This document shows, in pieces, positions 25,571 through 34,138 of a DNA stretch of 64,000 bases. Position numbers and translations under genes: made by a program. The notes beneath the pieces are model-generated. The model had not been told where the DNA came from. It searched no databases and worked only from the letters and a program-made list of their open reading frames with translations. Source of the DNA: Lutispora saccharofermentans (lineage in GTDB: Bacteria > Bacillota > Clostridia > Lutisporales > Lutisporaceae); assembly GCF_024363565.1 (NCBI RefSeq), contig NZ_JAJEKE010000003.1:124001-188000 (forward strand), read 5' to 3'. Position 1 is the stretch's first letter. Each line of letters opens with the position of its first letter.

Positions 25571-26619
25571 CCATTGATACCTTTACCATGGAAAACAAGT
25601 ATAGGGACAGAGATATCCTATCCGATTACAACCTGAACCTTGAGCTTTTCAATATCATGGGTCTTGATGTGCAGGATATAGCTCCTGTAAGAAACGTTTT
25701 CCGCATAACCACCCAAAAAGGCATGTTCTCACTTAAGAGGGTAATATACGAAAAGGCAGAGATAGATTTTATTATGTCGGCAGTGGAGCATCTGAAGCAA
25801 AAAGGCTTCCAGAATGTCATGGAATATGTGCCGCGGGAAGACGGAAGCCTTTTTTATGAATATGACAGGGAAAAATATTACCTCACTAAATGGGTGGATG
25901 GCAGGGAGCTTGATTATCTCAATCCCATAGATCTGCAAGCTGCGGCAAAGCTGCTGGCTCAACTGCATATAGCTTCGCAGGGCTTTGATACCTCTGCTGT
26001 ACCTATCTCAAGGAATTTGCTGGGGATGTGGCCTAAGAATTTCAAAGAGCGGATATTGGAAATGAAAGAGATGAAGTTCAAGGCATTGCTGAAAAGAGCC
26101 AGAGAAAGCTTTGACAGGATATTTCTTGACTTTGTTGATATGTGCCTGGAGGATGGGAACAGGGCACTAAAGCTTCTTTCCGATTCACCCTACGATGCTC
26201 TGGTGGATAAAGCGGAGGAAGAAAAGGGCTTTATACATCATGATTACGCACATCATAATCTTATACAATCTTTTGACGGAAAGCTGTATGTTCTGGATTT
26301 TGATTACTGCGCCATTGATGTGAGGATACATGATTTGGGAAGCTTGATAATCAGGAATATGAAAAAGACCGGCTGGGACATAGACAGAGCACTGTATATA
26401 ATTGAGGGCTATAATGAAGTAAGTGCCGTCAGCAATGATGAGCTAAAGGTTTTGGTGCCCTTTTTTCTCTTCCCTCAGGATTTCTGGCAGATATCCAAGC
26501 AGTATTATGTAGAAAAGAAAGATTGGGGAGATAGGGACTACTTAGACAAAATGAATACCAAATCTCAGTATACCATATCACGGCGCCAATTCATCGAAGA
26601 ATTTGAGAAGAGGCTTTGA
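25567..26619 (+). CDS. CotS family spore-coat kinase-like protein (copy 3)
   Basis: A 350-aa CotS-type protein with an intact catalytic loop FIHHDYAHHNLIQ (about residue 224) and magnesium site YVLDFDYCAID (about 241), followed by RIHDLGSLIIRNMKKTGWD, nearly the same words as in copy 1. The family ending FPQDFWQISKQYYVEKKDW is also kept. The start overlaps the stop of the pseudokinase gene (ATGA), which means translational coupling. Last gene of the coat operon, followed by a terminator-like hairpin at 26658-26699. Expected in the outer layers of the forespore; substrate unknown. Confidence 0.9.
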   Translation: MTIDTFTMENKYRDRDILSDYNLNLELFNIMGLDVQDIAPVRNVFRITTQKGMFSLKRVIYEKAEIDFIMSAVEHLKQKGFQNVMEYVPREDGSLFYEYDREKYYLTKWVDGRELDYLNPIDLQAAAKLLAQLHIASQGFDTSAVPISRNLLGMWPKNFKERILEMKEMKFKALLKRARESFDRIFLDFVDMCLEDGNRALKLLSDSPYDALVDKAEEEKGFIHHDYAHHNLIQSFDGKLYVLDFDYCAIDVRIHDLGSLIIRNMKKTGWDIDRALYIIEGYNEVSAVSNDELKVLVPFFLFPQDFWQISKQYYVEKKDWGDRDYLDKMNTKSQYTISRRQFIEEFEKRL

Positions 26620-26657
26620 GCGGGGCATATGCTTCGATGGTATGTATATTAATCAAT

Positions 26658-26699
26658 AAGGCCATGATGGAAGCCATTGACTTAAAACTTCATGGCCTT
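26658..26699 (+). terminator. Terminator-like hairpin after the coat operon
   Basis: AAGGCCATGA pairs with TCATGGCCTT across a 22-nt loop, and TTAAGTTT follows. It separates the sporulation operon from the TetR-controlled efflux operon. Confidence 0.55.
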
Positions 26700-26744
26700 T
26701 AAGTTTGGATGCCCCCGAACCTGATATCTCATTGATATTCTCCA

Positions 26745-26773
26745 TTGACTGATGCCAGTCAGTAGTATATAAT
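26745..26773 (+). promoter_or_regulatory. Near-consensus sigma-A promoter of the tetR-efflux operon
   Basis: TTGACT at 26745-26750, a 17-bp spacer, TATAAT at 26768-26773. The -35 element lies inside the first operator half site and the -10 element touches the second operator, so repressor bound at either site would block polymerase. Confidence 0.85.
26746..26761. promoter_or_regulatory. Operator site 1 (TGACTG-ATGC-CAGTCA)
   Basis: A 16-bp inverted repeat covering the -35 element. Its half sites are identical to the core of the larger palindrome at 26770-26803; the centres are 33 bp apart, about three helical turns, so two repressor dimers could sit on the same face of the DNA. Confidence 0.75.
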
Positions 26774-26803
26774 TGTATTGACTGATATCAGTCAATACAA
26801 TTA
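26770..26803. promoter_or_regulatory. Operator site 2, 34-bp perfect palindrome
   Basis: A perfect palindrome centred between 26786 and 26787 (core TTGACTGATATCAGTCAA). It starts in the -10 element and ends 17 bp before the tetR start codon. This is the expected autoregulatory site of the TetR-family protein encoded next to it. Confidence 0.85.
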
Positions 26804-26820
26804 AGCAGGGGAGAAAACAA

Positions 26821-27471
26821 ATGACTAGAATAAGCAAGGATCCTGAAGAGAGAAGGCTCGAAATAATAAAAGCGGCTGAAAAGCTGTTCAATGAGAAAGG
26901 CTTCAGCAACACAGCCGTCAGTGATATTGTAAAGAGCATCGGTGTTGCACAAGGCACCTTTTATTACTATTTCAAATCCAAAGATGATGTATTTAACGCA
27001 ATTGTCGAGGAATTTCTTGAAGAATCTATGGCTGGGATCGCTGAGATAGCGAGAGATGAAAAGCTAGGCACAAGAGAAAAGATAGAGCTGGCTTTAGAAA
27101 AAGGCCTAGAATTGATTGAAAACAATGAAGGTGTGCTTTCCTACCTTCATACAAAGGACAACATGGACCTGCACGAGAAAGTCGAAAAAAAATTCGTTGA
27201 GTATGCATCTCCTCTGGTTGTAAATGTTGTCAAGCAAGGGATTCAAGAAAAGCTGTTTGACCTTGAATACCCTGATGAGGTTGTTGAGTTTCTGATGACC
27301 GGTTCTCATTACCTGGGAGACGTAAATATCTATTTGGAGGATAAGGAAGAGTATCTAAAAAGGGTACGCGGGGTTCAATTTGTCATTCAAAGGGTGTTGG
27401 GTGTAGATAGCAATATAATGGAATGCCTGACAAGCAAGTTTATTTCGAAGCTGACAAGTCTGCTGAATTAA
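26821..27471 (+). CDS. TetR family transcriptional repressor
   Basis: A 216-aa repressor. The N-terminal helix-turn-helix (about residues 10-55) reads RRLEIIKAAEKLFNEKGF, then VSDIVKSIGVAQGTFYYYF, a standard TetR pattern; the rest is the helical ligand and dimer domain. It is the first gene of an operon with an ABC ATPase, an FtsX-type permease and a MacA-like protein (13 to 27 bp gaps). Two matching operators and a near-consensus promoter lie in front, so it very probably represses its own operon until a toxic ligand, perhaps a drug or host peptide, binds. GCAGGGGAGAAAACAA leads the ATG. Confidence 0.93.
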   Translation: MTRISKDPEERRLEIIKAAEKLFNEKGFSNTAVSDIVKSIGVAQGTFYYYFKSKDDVFNAIVEEFLEESMAGIAEIARDEKLGTREKIELALEKGLELIENNEGVLSYLHTKDNMDLHEKVEKKFVEYASPLVVNVVKQGIQEKLFDLEYPDEVVEFLMTGSHYLGDVNIYLEDKEEYLKRVRGVQFVIQRVLGVDSNIMECLTSKFISKLTSLLN

Positions 27472-27490
27472 TTATTTTGGGGGTATGCTC

Positions 27491-28201
27491 ATGGTTAACG
27501 ATGCAATATTCCATCTGGAAAATGTATCGAAAAGCTATAAAATGGGTGAGGTTGAGGTTAAAGCACTAAAGGAAGCAGTGTTTGATATAAAGTGCGGGGA
27601 ATTGGTAGTGGTTTTGGGGCCAAGCGGTTCCGGTAAAAGTACTCTCCTCAATATTTTGGGGGGCATGGATGTTGCCACCTCAGGACAGATGTTTTTCCAG
27701 GGAGCCGATATAAGCCGATATAACGAAAATCAGCTTACCTTTTTCCGGAGGAAGAGCATAGGCTTCATTTTTCAGTTTTATAATCTTATGCCTAATCTTA
27801 CTGCTCGAGAGAATGTGGAGCTGGCTGCTGAGATATCTGAAAATCCCTTAAATGTTGAGTCTGTACTTGAAAATGTGGGATTAAGGGATAGAATGGAGCA
27901 CTTTCCGTCTCAAATGAGTGGAGGAGAACAGCAGAGAGTTGCAATAGCCAGGGCAGTAGCCAAAAATCCGGATGTGCTTCTTTGTGATGAGCCAACCGGA
28001 GCCCTTGACTATACCACAGGCAAGCTTGTGCTAAAGCTGCTGCAAGACATAAATAAAAACACAGGTAAGACGGTGATAATTATTACCCATAACCAGCCTA
28101 TAGCAGCTATGGCACGGCGGGTCATAAAAATGAGAAGCGGCGAGATTGTAGAAAACTACATAAACAGTAATCCTGCAGATGCTGATTTGATTGAGTGGTG
28201 A
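27491..28201 (+). CDS. ABC transporter ATP-binding protein (MacB/LolD-like)
   Basis: A 236-aa ATPase subunit. Walker A GPSGSGKST (about residue 43), the Q-loop in FIFQFYNLMPNLT, signature MSGGEQQRVAIARA (about 142), Walker B VLLCDEPTGALD (about 161) and the switch histidine in IIITHNQPIA are all intact. It is of the MacB/LolD/FtsE class that works with FtsX-type permeases in mechanotransmission or efflux. The ATG at 27491 suits the GGGGG site; an ATG at 27485 is too close to it. Its stop codon is 4 bp before the permease start. Confidence 0.93.
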   Translation: MVNDAIFHLENVSKSYKMGEVEVKALKEAVFDIKCGELVVVLGPSGSGKSTLLNILGGMDVATSGQMFFQGADISRYNENQLTFFRRKSIGFIFQFYNLMPNLTARENVELAAEISENPLNVESVLENVGLRDRMEHFPSQMSGGEQQRVAIARAVAKNPDVLLCDEPTGALDYTTGKLVLKLLQDINKNTGKTVIIITHNQPIAAMARRVIKMRSGEIVENYINSNPADADLIEW

Positions 28202-28205
28202 TTTC

Positions 28206-30572
28206 ATGAAAAAGCTTAATAGGATGCTCTTGAGGGAAATAATGAAATCAAAAGGACAGTTTATCGCTGCTGCAGCGGTAGTGTTTGCAGGAATAGCCAT
28301 GTTTTCAGCCTCCTATATGTCATACCAGAATCTCAAGAACTCTGTTGAAGGATATTATGAGAAATATAGCTTTTTAGACTATTATGCTAAGGTACAAAAC
28401 ATTTCTTCGGCAGGGATAAGCCAAGTAAAAGATGAAAAAGGATTAAGGTATGCAATTGGAAGGATTTCTATAGACGTGGGAGCTGATATGGGAAATGACA
28501 AAAGAGTTACTATAAGGCTCATTTCTCTGCCGGATGAGGCCCAGCCCTCCATAAACAAATTGGTTTTTAAGTCGGGAGGCTATTTTAATAAAAATGATCA
28601 AAACTCCTGCCTGGTAAATAGAAAATTTGCAGATTTTTATAGATTGGGAAAGGGCAGTAAAGTAAAGGCAATAATCAATTTTAAAATCTATGAGTTCAAC
28701 GTTGATGGTGTTGTAGATAGTCCGGAATTTATATATGCAATGAAATCCTCCACAGAGGTATCTCCGTCCCCGGAGAGATTCGGCGTTGTATACATAAAGG
28801 AATCTGCAGCGGCAAGCATATTGGGCATGGGAAATATGTATAATGAGGTCCATGTTGTATTTAAAGAGGGGGTAGAGGCAGAGCCGGTCATAGACAAGCT
28901 GGAGGATGCCCTTAAACCTTACGGCTTTATTGCCGGAATGAAAAGAAAGGATCAGCTGAGTTGTGCAATGGTGGACAACGAGTTGTCCGAACTGGAGAAA
29001 ATTGCGTTTATGTTTCCGGCACTCTTTCTCACGGTGGCGGCTACAATTATTTATATAATGCAAAGAAGAATAATAAGCAATCAAAGGACTCTCATAGGAG
29101 TGATGAAAGCAATAGGATATACAAACTCAAGGATACTCCTCCATTATATACTGTACTCTCTATTGATTGCATTGGTTGGAGCCATACCCGGTGTTTTTAC
29201 CGGTATTTTTATAGGCACCAGATTGACCCGTATCTATAATCAGATATTTAGTATTCCTGTGATGGAGATAAAAATATACTGGAATCTGTTGATTATTGGG
29301 GTGCTCTTAAGTGTAAGCTTCTGTTTGCTGGCAGGCTACGGCTCTGCCAAACGGGTGCTTAGCATAGAGCCTGCGGAGGCAATGAGGTCGGAAGCTCCTA
29401 AAATTGGAAAGCGCATCTTGCTTGAGAAAGTGAGCTTCATGTGGAAAAGACTGCATTTCGGATGGAAGATGAGTATAAGAAATATATTCAGAAGCCGCAC
29501 AAGGACGTTATTCACTGTTGCCGGAATGATGGCAACAATTATGTTTTTCATGGTATCCCTCTTCTCCATGGACAGCATAAAGTATATACTGCATCAAAGT
29601 TTTTTTGTATTTCAAAAACAAGATTATAAAGTTATGTTTTCCCGGCCTTCCTCTTACTATGATGCTCTTGAACTGCAGAACTTAGAAGGTGTGCGTAAGG
29701 TGGAACCGATTCTGGAGATACCTATTGACATAAATAACGGCTGGAAGAAAGAAGACAGCATTGCAGTTGGTATTATGAAAGAAAACAGCTTCTGTCATCT
29801 CATAGATGATACAGAAGCACCGGCAAAGGTGCCGGAAAGCGGCTTGCTGGTAGCGCACTCCATAGCTGAAAAGCTGGACATCAAGACCGGTGATACTGTA
29901 AAAGTTAAGCTGCACTTGAAAAGTATACAGGAGAAGGACATTCAGGTTGCAGGAGTAGTCAAGCAATATGCAGGGTTTAACTGCTATATGAATATAGAAG
30001 AGCTTGGAAGGCTTACAGAAGAAGGAATATTTGCCACAGGTGCACTTATGAGTGTAAAGGCCGGGGACAAAGAAGCAATTTTAAAGGAGCTTTTTGATAT
30101 GCCCGGTGTAGAAACGGTGGATTCAAGAGTAGACGGATACAATGATTTTACGGAGTTCTTGGATCTAATGTATACTTTTGTAGGCTTTATGATTTTCTTT
30201 GGCACAATTATGGGCTTTTCTATTATTTTTAATACAACGGTTATAAATATTATGGAAAGAAGAAGGGAGCTGGCTTCCCTCAAAGTATTAGGGTATACGG
30301 AGAGAGAGATAGAAAGCATAATATTCAGAGAAAACATGATGGTAGGTATCATATCGCTCATTCCCGGCATGCTGTTTGGAAGAGTCATGTGCAATTTTCT
30401 GGCTCAACTGTTCAGTAATGAGCTGTTTGCACTTGAAGTTATAATCAGTCCAAGAACATATTCAATAACCTGCCTGAGTGTTTTTGTATTCACAGTTCTT
30501 GCACTAAATGCCAACAAGAATAACGTATCCGGCCTGGATATGGTGGAAGTGCTGAAAAATAGAGAAAGCTGA
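28206..30572 (+). CDS. ABC transporter permease with two FtsX domains
   Basis: A 788-aa membrane protein. A first membrane segment (about residues 18-40) is followed by a large extracytoplasmic domain, three membrane segments (about 275-385), one further membrane segment (about 435) with a second extracytoplasmic domain, and three final segments (about 650-780). Two FtsX-like units are thus joined in one chain, as in BceB-like and other Gram-positive exporters. Start at 28206 after GTGGTGATTTC. It forms a transporter with the preceding ATPase and the following MacA-like protein, probably for export of a hydrophobic compound or peptide. Confidence 0.9.
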   Translation: MKKLNRMLLREIMKSKGQFIAAAAVVFAGIAMFSASYMSYQNLKNSVEGYYEKYSFLDYYAKVQNISSAGISQVKDEKGLRYAIGRISIDVGADMGNDKRVTIRLISLPDEAQPSINKLVFKSGGYFNKNDQNSCLVNRKFADFYRLGKGSKVKAIINFKIYEFNVDGVVDSPEFIYAMKSSTEVSPSPERFGVVYIKESAAASILGMGNMYNEVHVVFKEGVEAEPVIDKLEDALKPYGFIAGMKRKDQLSCAMVDNELSELEKIAFMFPALFLTVAATIIYIMQRRIISNQRTLIGVMKAIGYTNSRILLHYILYSLLIALVGAIPGVFTGIFIGTRLTRIYNQIFSIPVMEIKIYWNLLIIGVLLSVSFCLLAGYGSAKRVLSIEPAEAMRSEAPKIGKRILLEKVSFMWKRLHFGWKMSIRNIFRSRTRTLFTVAGMMATIMFFMVSLFSMDSIKYILHQSFFVFQKQDYKVMFSRPSSYYDALELQNLEGVRKVEPILEIPIDINNGWKKEDSIAVGIMKENSFCHLIDDTEAPAKVPESGLLVAHSIAEKLDIKTGDTVKVKLHLKSIQEKDIQVAGVVKQYAGFNCYMNIEELGRLTEEGIFATGALMSVKAGDKEAILKELFDMPGVETVDSRVDGYNDFTEFLDLMYTFVGFMIFFGTIMGFSIIFNTTVINIMERRRELASLKVLGYTEREIESIIFRENMMVGIISLIPGMLFGRVMCNFLAQLFSNELFALEVIISPRTYSITCLSVFVFTVLALNANKNNVSGLDMVEVLKNRES

Positions 30573-30599
30573 GCTAATGCTATTTTAGGGGGTATATAT

Positions 30600-31892
30600 A
30601 TGCCGAATAAGATTACTAATAAAAGAAATATTCTAAAATGGCTGTTCATTTCTTCTGCAGGAATAATTGCAGTGATTGCCGTTATCGGCATGAACGCAGC
30701 AGAGGTAAGGATTGAAGCTGTACGGAAAGGGAACTTGAAAGAGATTATAGAATTGCAAGGTAAAGTGGAGGTGGAAAATAGCGCCGAAGTATATGGCAAA
30801 CTGCAAGGCTTCATTGATGAAATCAATGCGGAAGAAGGAGATATGGTTAAGGAGGGTTCGGTGCTTCTGAGGCTTTCTGCAGAGGATATAAATTATGCAA
30901 TAAGAAAAGCGGAAGCCATGTACAATGCTTCCAATGCACAGCTTCAAAGCCTCAGGAGCAGTATAAAGCCTGAGCATGTGAAGATGGCTGAGGCGGAATT
31001 AAAGCAAGCACAGGCGGTTATGGAAGCAGCCTTGCAGGATTACAAAAACAAGCAGGATAGCTGTGAAAAGCTTAAAGTATTGTACGATAACGGAGGTGCT
31101 GCAGAAAAGGATATAAAAGACGCCGGAGCAATCCTGGCTGCTTCAGAAGGGGAGCTCATCAAGGCTGAACAAGCTGTGCATATAGCTCAGTATAGTCTGG
31201 ATATATTGAATCAGGGAGTGTCCCAAGATGATATTCATGCTCTGGAATCAAATTCCGCTGCAGCTAAAGCTGAACTGGATGAGCTTGTGAACAATAAGGG
31301 TAAGGCAAGTATTTACTCTCCTATAAATGGCATCGTATTCGGCAAATATGTAAAAAAAGGTCAGGCCGTTCAGCCTGGTACCTTGCTGTACGAGATTGGT
31401 GACTATGGCTCCGCATATATTAAGGTTGACGTTTTGGTTGATGATATAAGCAAAATAAAAGAAGGACAGGAAGCCATTATGTCCGGCGATGTTTTGGGTG
31501 ATAAAGAGATACGGGGAGAGGTATATTTTATAGCGCCTAAAGCAGAGAACAGATTGTCGACCCTGGGAGTGGAACAGCAAAGAGTTGAGGTGAGGATAGG
31601 ATTTGACAATACCGCTCTTAAGCTTAAACCCGGATATACGCTGGATGTAGATATTATAACTAAACAAAAAGCAGACAGCATATATATACCTGATAAATCA
31701 GTTTTTGATTTGGATGGAAAAGACTCAGTGTTCATTGTGCAAAACAATAAGCTGGAGCTTAGAACCATAGAATGTGGTATTGAGAATGATGATTTCATAG
31801 AAGTACTTTCCGGCCTCGATGAAGGTGAAAAAGTTGTTGTTGACCCTGAAAGCGGACTCAAGCCGGGGAGAAGAGTAAAGCAGAAATCATAA
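30600..31892 (+). CDS. HlyD/MacA-type membrane-fusion (adaptor) protein
   Basis: A 430-aa adaptor. One N-terminal membrane anchor (about residues 14-32), a first half of a lipoyl-like barrel (VEVENSAEVYGKLQGFID, about 55-72), a helical hairpin with alanine/glutamate-rich heptads (about 100-215), the second lipoyl half (ASIYSPINGIVFGKYVKKGQ, about 233-252) and beta-barrel domains to the end. In a one-membrane cell it would stand on the outer membrane face and couple with the permease encoded upstream. TAGGGGGTATATAT precedes the ATG. No terminator is obvious before the next promoter region. Confidence 0.9.
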   Translation: MPNKITNKRNILKWLFISSAGIIAVIAVIGMNAAEVRIEAVRKGNLKEIIELQGKVEVENSAEVYGKLQGFIDEINAEEGDMVKEGSVLLRLSAEDINYAIRKAEAMYNASNAQLQSLRSSIKPEHVKMAEAELKQAQAVMEAALQDYKNKQDSCEKLKVLYDNGGAAEKDIKDAGAILAASEGELIKAEQAVHIAQYSLDILNQGVSQDDIHALESNSAAAKAELDELVNNKGKASIYSPINGIVFGKYVKKGQAVQPGTLLYEIGDYGSAYIKVDVLVDDISKIKEGQEAIMSGDVLGDKEIRGEVYFIAPKAENRLSTLGVEQQRVEVRIGFDNTALKLKPGYTLDVDIITKQKADSIYIPDKSVFDLDGKDSVFIVQNNKLELRTIECGIENDDFIEVLSGLDEGEKVVVDPESGLKPGRRVKQKS

Positions 31893-31983
31893 TGCTGACA
31901 TATCAGCTTAGCAAACTGCTGTGCTCAAGGGAATATTGCTATTGACAAAATAGCTTTATAGGATTATCATTAAATCAATATAT

Positions 31984-32003
31984 TTCGATATACGAAGTAT
32001 TCG
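31984..32003. promoter_or_regulatory. Candidate MarR operator 1 (TTCG-N5-CGAA-N3-TTCG)
   Basis: TTCGATATACGAAGTATTCG lies 12 bp before the MarR start codon and overlaps the ribosome binding region. The same 20-bp architecture recurs at 32535-32554 in front of the ArsA-like gene, with CGAARTATTCG conserved. A MarR dimer repressing both genes is the simplest reading. Confidence 0.65.
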
Positions 32004-32015
32004 GAGGATGAATTA

Positions 32016-32498
32016 ATGTTTGATCTAGAGGATATAGTTGATCTATTAATAGAAAATCTGAAAAAGCTATTCTTTCCTGAAGAATGGATTGAGCTGGATC
32101 TGAAATTTTCAAAATTCGAGATTTTTGCCATGCTGCTCCTATATAAAAGCAGTGAGGTAACAATGACGGAATTAGTGGAGTACATTAATGTTCCAATGAG
32201 CACAGCCACGGGAATAGTCGACAGGCTTGTGAAGAAGGGATATATAGCGAGAGAAAGAAGCGAGGCCGACAGAAGAATAGTGGTGCTCAAACTCACGGAG
32301 GAGGGCTCTAACCTGGTAAAGAATCTCAAAGACTTGATCTGCAAATACCTGAATATGATACTGCAGGATCTTACAGAGGAAGAGAAACAATCTATGGCCC
32401 ATATAGCGATGAAGATAATGAACAAGCTGCAGAGGGGATTGAGTTTCAATGACTCTGCAGAGCAGAAGAATGATATCAAAAAAATAAGCATTGAATAG
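32016..32498 (+). CDS. MarR family transcriptional regulator
   Basis: A 160-aa winged-helix protein. The recognition region (about residues 46-100) reads SEVTMTELVEYINVPMSTAT, GIVDRLVKKGYIARERSEAD and the wing RRIVVLKLTEEG. The N-terminal 25 residues and the C-terminal helices form the dimer interface. The start codon has CGGAGGATGAATTA in front. The 20-bp motif before it recurs before the ArsA-like gene, so it probably controls itself and that ATPase. A short GCCCAT/ATGGGC hairpin with TTTT follows its stop codon. Confidence 0.9.
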   Translation: MFDLEDIVDLLIENLKKLFFPEEWIELDLKFSKFEIFAMLLLYKSSEVTMTELVEYINVPMSTATGIVDRLVKKGYIARERSEADRRIVVLKLTEEGSNLVKNLKDLICKYLNMILQDLTEEEKQSMAHIAMKIMNKLQRGLSFNDSAEQKNDIKKISIE

Positions 32499-32500
32499 CT

Positions 32501-32520
32501 GCCCATGGAAATGGGCTTTT
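32501..32520 (+). terminator. Short terminator after the MarR gene
   Basis: GCCCAT, GGAA, ATGGGC, TTTT, 2 bp after the stop codon. The stem is only 6 bp, so termination may be incomplete and some read-through into the ArsA-like gene is possible. Confidence 0.5.
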
Positions 32521-32534
32521 AAAAAACCAAATAG

Positions 32535-32554
32535 TTCGCATCTCGAAATATTCG
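32535..32554. promoter_or_regulatory. Candidate MarR operator 2 (TTCG-N5-CGAA-N3-TTCG)
   Basis: TTCGCATCTCGAAATATTCG matches operator 1 in spacing and in all twelve positions of the three TTCG/CGAA boxes. It lies 113 bp before the ArsA-like start codon, upstream of or within that gene's promoter region. Confidence 0.65.
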
Positions 32555-32667
32555 TAAAAAGGAATATATAACTATATCATCTGATGGCTGATAGTTTGTG
32601 GAAGCAGCTCAAGCTATACAGGTGAATTCTTATTCAATATTGCTGATTAAAAAAGGAGGCTGAACCT

Positions 32668-33843
32668 ATGAGAATAATATTATATACAGGAAAAGGCGGA
32701 GTGGGAAAGACCAGTATAGCCGCAGCAACAGCAGTGAAAAGCGCAGAGCAGGGGAATAAGACGTTGGTTGTCAGCACTGATCCCGCTCACAGCCTGGGAG
32801 ATTCCTTTGATGTGAAACTGGGCAGCGAGCCGGTAAAAATCAATGAAAGGCTTTGGGCACAGGAGATAGACGCCATACATGAGGTAGAAGAAGGCTGGGG
32901 CAAGGTACAGAAATATTTCACAGAGCTTTTCACCTCCAAAGCTGTTAAGGATATAACAACTGAGGAGTTGACTGTTTTCCCCGGTATGGAGGATTTGCTC
33001 AGCCTCCTCAGGGTGCTGAAATATTATAAGGAAGAAAGGTTTGATGTGATCATCATCGATTGTGCACCAACAGGGGAAACGCTGGCACTGCTAAGCTTCC
33101 CTGAAATGCTCAGATGGTGGATGGAAAAGCTTTTCCCCATCAAGAAAAAGGCTATTAAGATTGCAGGGCCTGTCGCAGAATCCCTGTTGAAGATTCCCAT
33201 GCCCTCCGGCCAGGTATTGGACGAGATCGACAACATGTATTATCAGCTGGACGAGATGAAGAAGATTTTTTCCGACAGGGCCGTTACAAGCATCAGAATA
33301 GTAGTCAATCCGGAGAAGATGGTTATAAAAGAGGCGCAGCGAAGCTTTACTTATCTGAATATATATGATTTTAATGTAGACGCCATAGTGGTAAACAGAG
33401 TGATCCCAGAGAACGTTCAAGATGATTACTTTAAGGTATGGAAGGATATACAGAGGAAGTATAAGGATGAGATAATCCAAAGCTTCGAGCCAATACCTAT
33501 ATACTATGCGCCGCTCTTTGAAACCGAAGTTTTGGGGATAAAGATGCTTCATAGAATGGCCGGAGAAATATTTAAGGGCGAAGACCCCACTACAATAAAA
33601 TTCAATGGGAGGGCCCAGAGGGTAGATAAGGACGGAGAGGATTATGTGATGACGATTGAGATGCCTTTTATAGATAAAGAGGATCTTTCACTCAATCAAA
33701 AGGGAGACCAGTTGATAATAAAAGCGGGAAGCATCAAAAGGAACATAACACTCCCCAGGACTTTGCTGGATCTCAGCATAAGAAAAGCAAAATTTGAGGA
33801 GGAGAAACTTAAGATATGGTTCGGAGGTGAAAAGAATGAATGA
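32668..33843 (+). CDS. ArsA/GET3-type ATPase with C-terminal HSP20-like domain
   Basis: A 391-aa P-loop ATPase of the ArsA/Get3 group. The deviant Walker A GKGGVGKTS is at residues 7-15; STDPAHSLGDSF (switch, about 37) and IIDCAPTGETL (Walker B region, about 130) follow. Residues about 310-388 (DYVMTIEMPFIDKEDLSLNQ, IKRNITLPRTLLDLSIRKAK) resemble an alpha-crystallin/HSP20 domain, known as a tail in one ArsA subfamily. There is no ArsB pump or ArsR gene nearby, so arsenite export is unlikely; protein targeting or a chaperone role is more likely. A strong AAAAGGAGGCTGAACCT leader sets the start. Confidence 0.9.
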   Translation: MRIILYTGKGGVGKTSIAAATAVKSAEQGNKTLVVSTDPAHSLGDSFDVKLGSEPVKINERLWAQEIDAIHEVEEGWGKVQKYFTELFTSKAVKDITTEELTVFPGMEDLLSLLRVLKYYKEERFDVIIIDCAPTGETLALLSFPEMLRWWMEKLFPIKKKAIKIAGPVAESLLKIPMPSGQVLDEIDNMYYQLDEMKKIFSDRAVTSIRIVVNPEKMVIKEAQRSFTYLNIYDFNVDAIVVNRVIPENVQDDYFKVWKDIQRKYKDEIIQSFEPIPIYYAPLFETEVLGIKMLHRMAGEIFKGEDPTTIKFNGRAQRVDKDGEDYVMTIEMPFIDKEDLSLNQKGDQLIIKAGSIKRNITLPRTLLDLSIRKAKFEEEKLKIWFGGEKNE

Positions 33844-34048
33844 AGCATTGATAAAAGAACTTATAAAATACAAGCTGAATGCGGCAAATGCGATAGTGAA
33901 TTCAATGCCTCCCAAAGCAGCCGAAGAAATCAGAAGTTTCAGCAGAATTATTATGGAAGGAATTGAGGAAGGCTGCAAAGCTATGAATGAAAAGAATACC
34001 TTAAACTCAAAAAAATCCAATAAGCTTGATAAAATCGATATAGAATAA
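33836..34048 (+). CDS. Small protein translationally coupled to the ArsA-like ATPase
   Basis: A 70-aa protein (MNEALIKELIKYKLNAANAI at the start, then SMPPKAAEEIRSFSRIIMEG) that overlaps the end of the ATPase gene by 8 bp. Its own GGAGGTGAAAAGA site lies inside that gene and fits the ATG at 33836 precisely. It should be almost wholly helical, without a membrane segment. I do not recognise the family; the coupling suggests a partner or client adaptor of the ATPase. Confidence 0.7.
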   Translation: MNEALIKELIKYKLNAANAIVNSMPPKAAEEIRSFSRIIMEGIEEGCKAMNEKNTLNSKKSNKLDKIDIE

Positions 34049-34138
34049 AGCCTGTATTAGGATATAATTAAGATATCATATTTTTTTATCACTGATAGAT
34101 TTGAAATTTTTTATGTAAAGTATTAAGGAGGTTTTGCT

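Noticed and set aside
32668-33843. Arsenite export operon
   Set aside because: The ATPase is ArsA-like, but there is no arsB, arsR or arsD nearby and the protein has an HSP20-type tail, which points to a different role.
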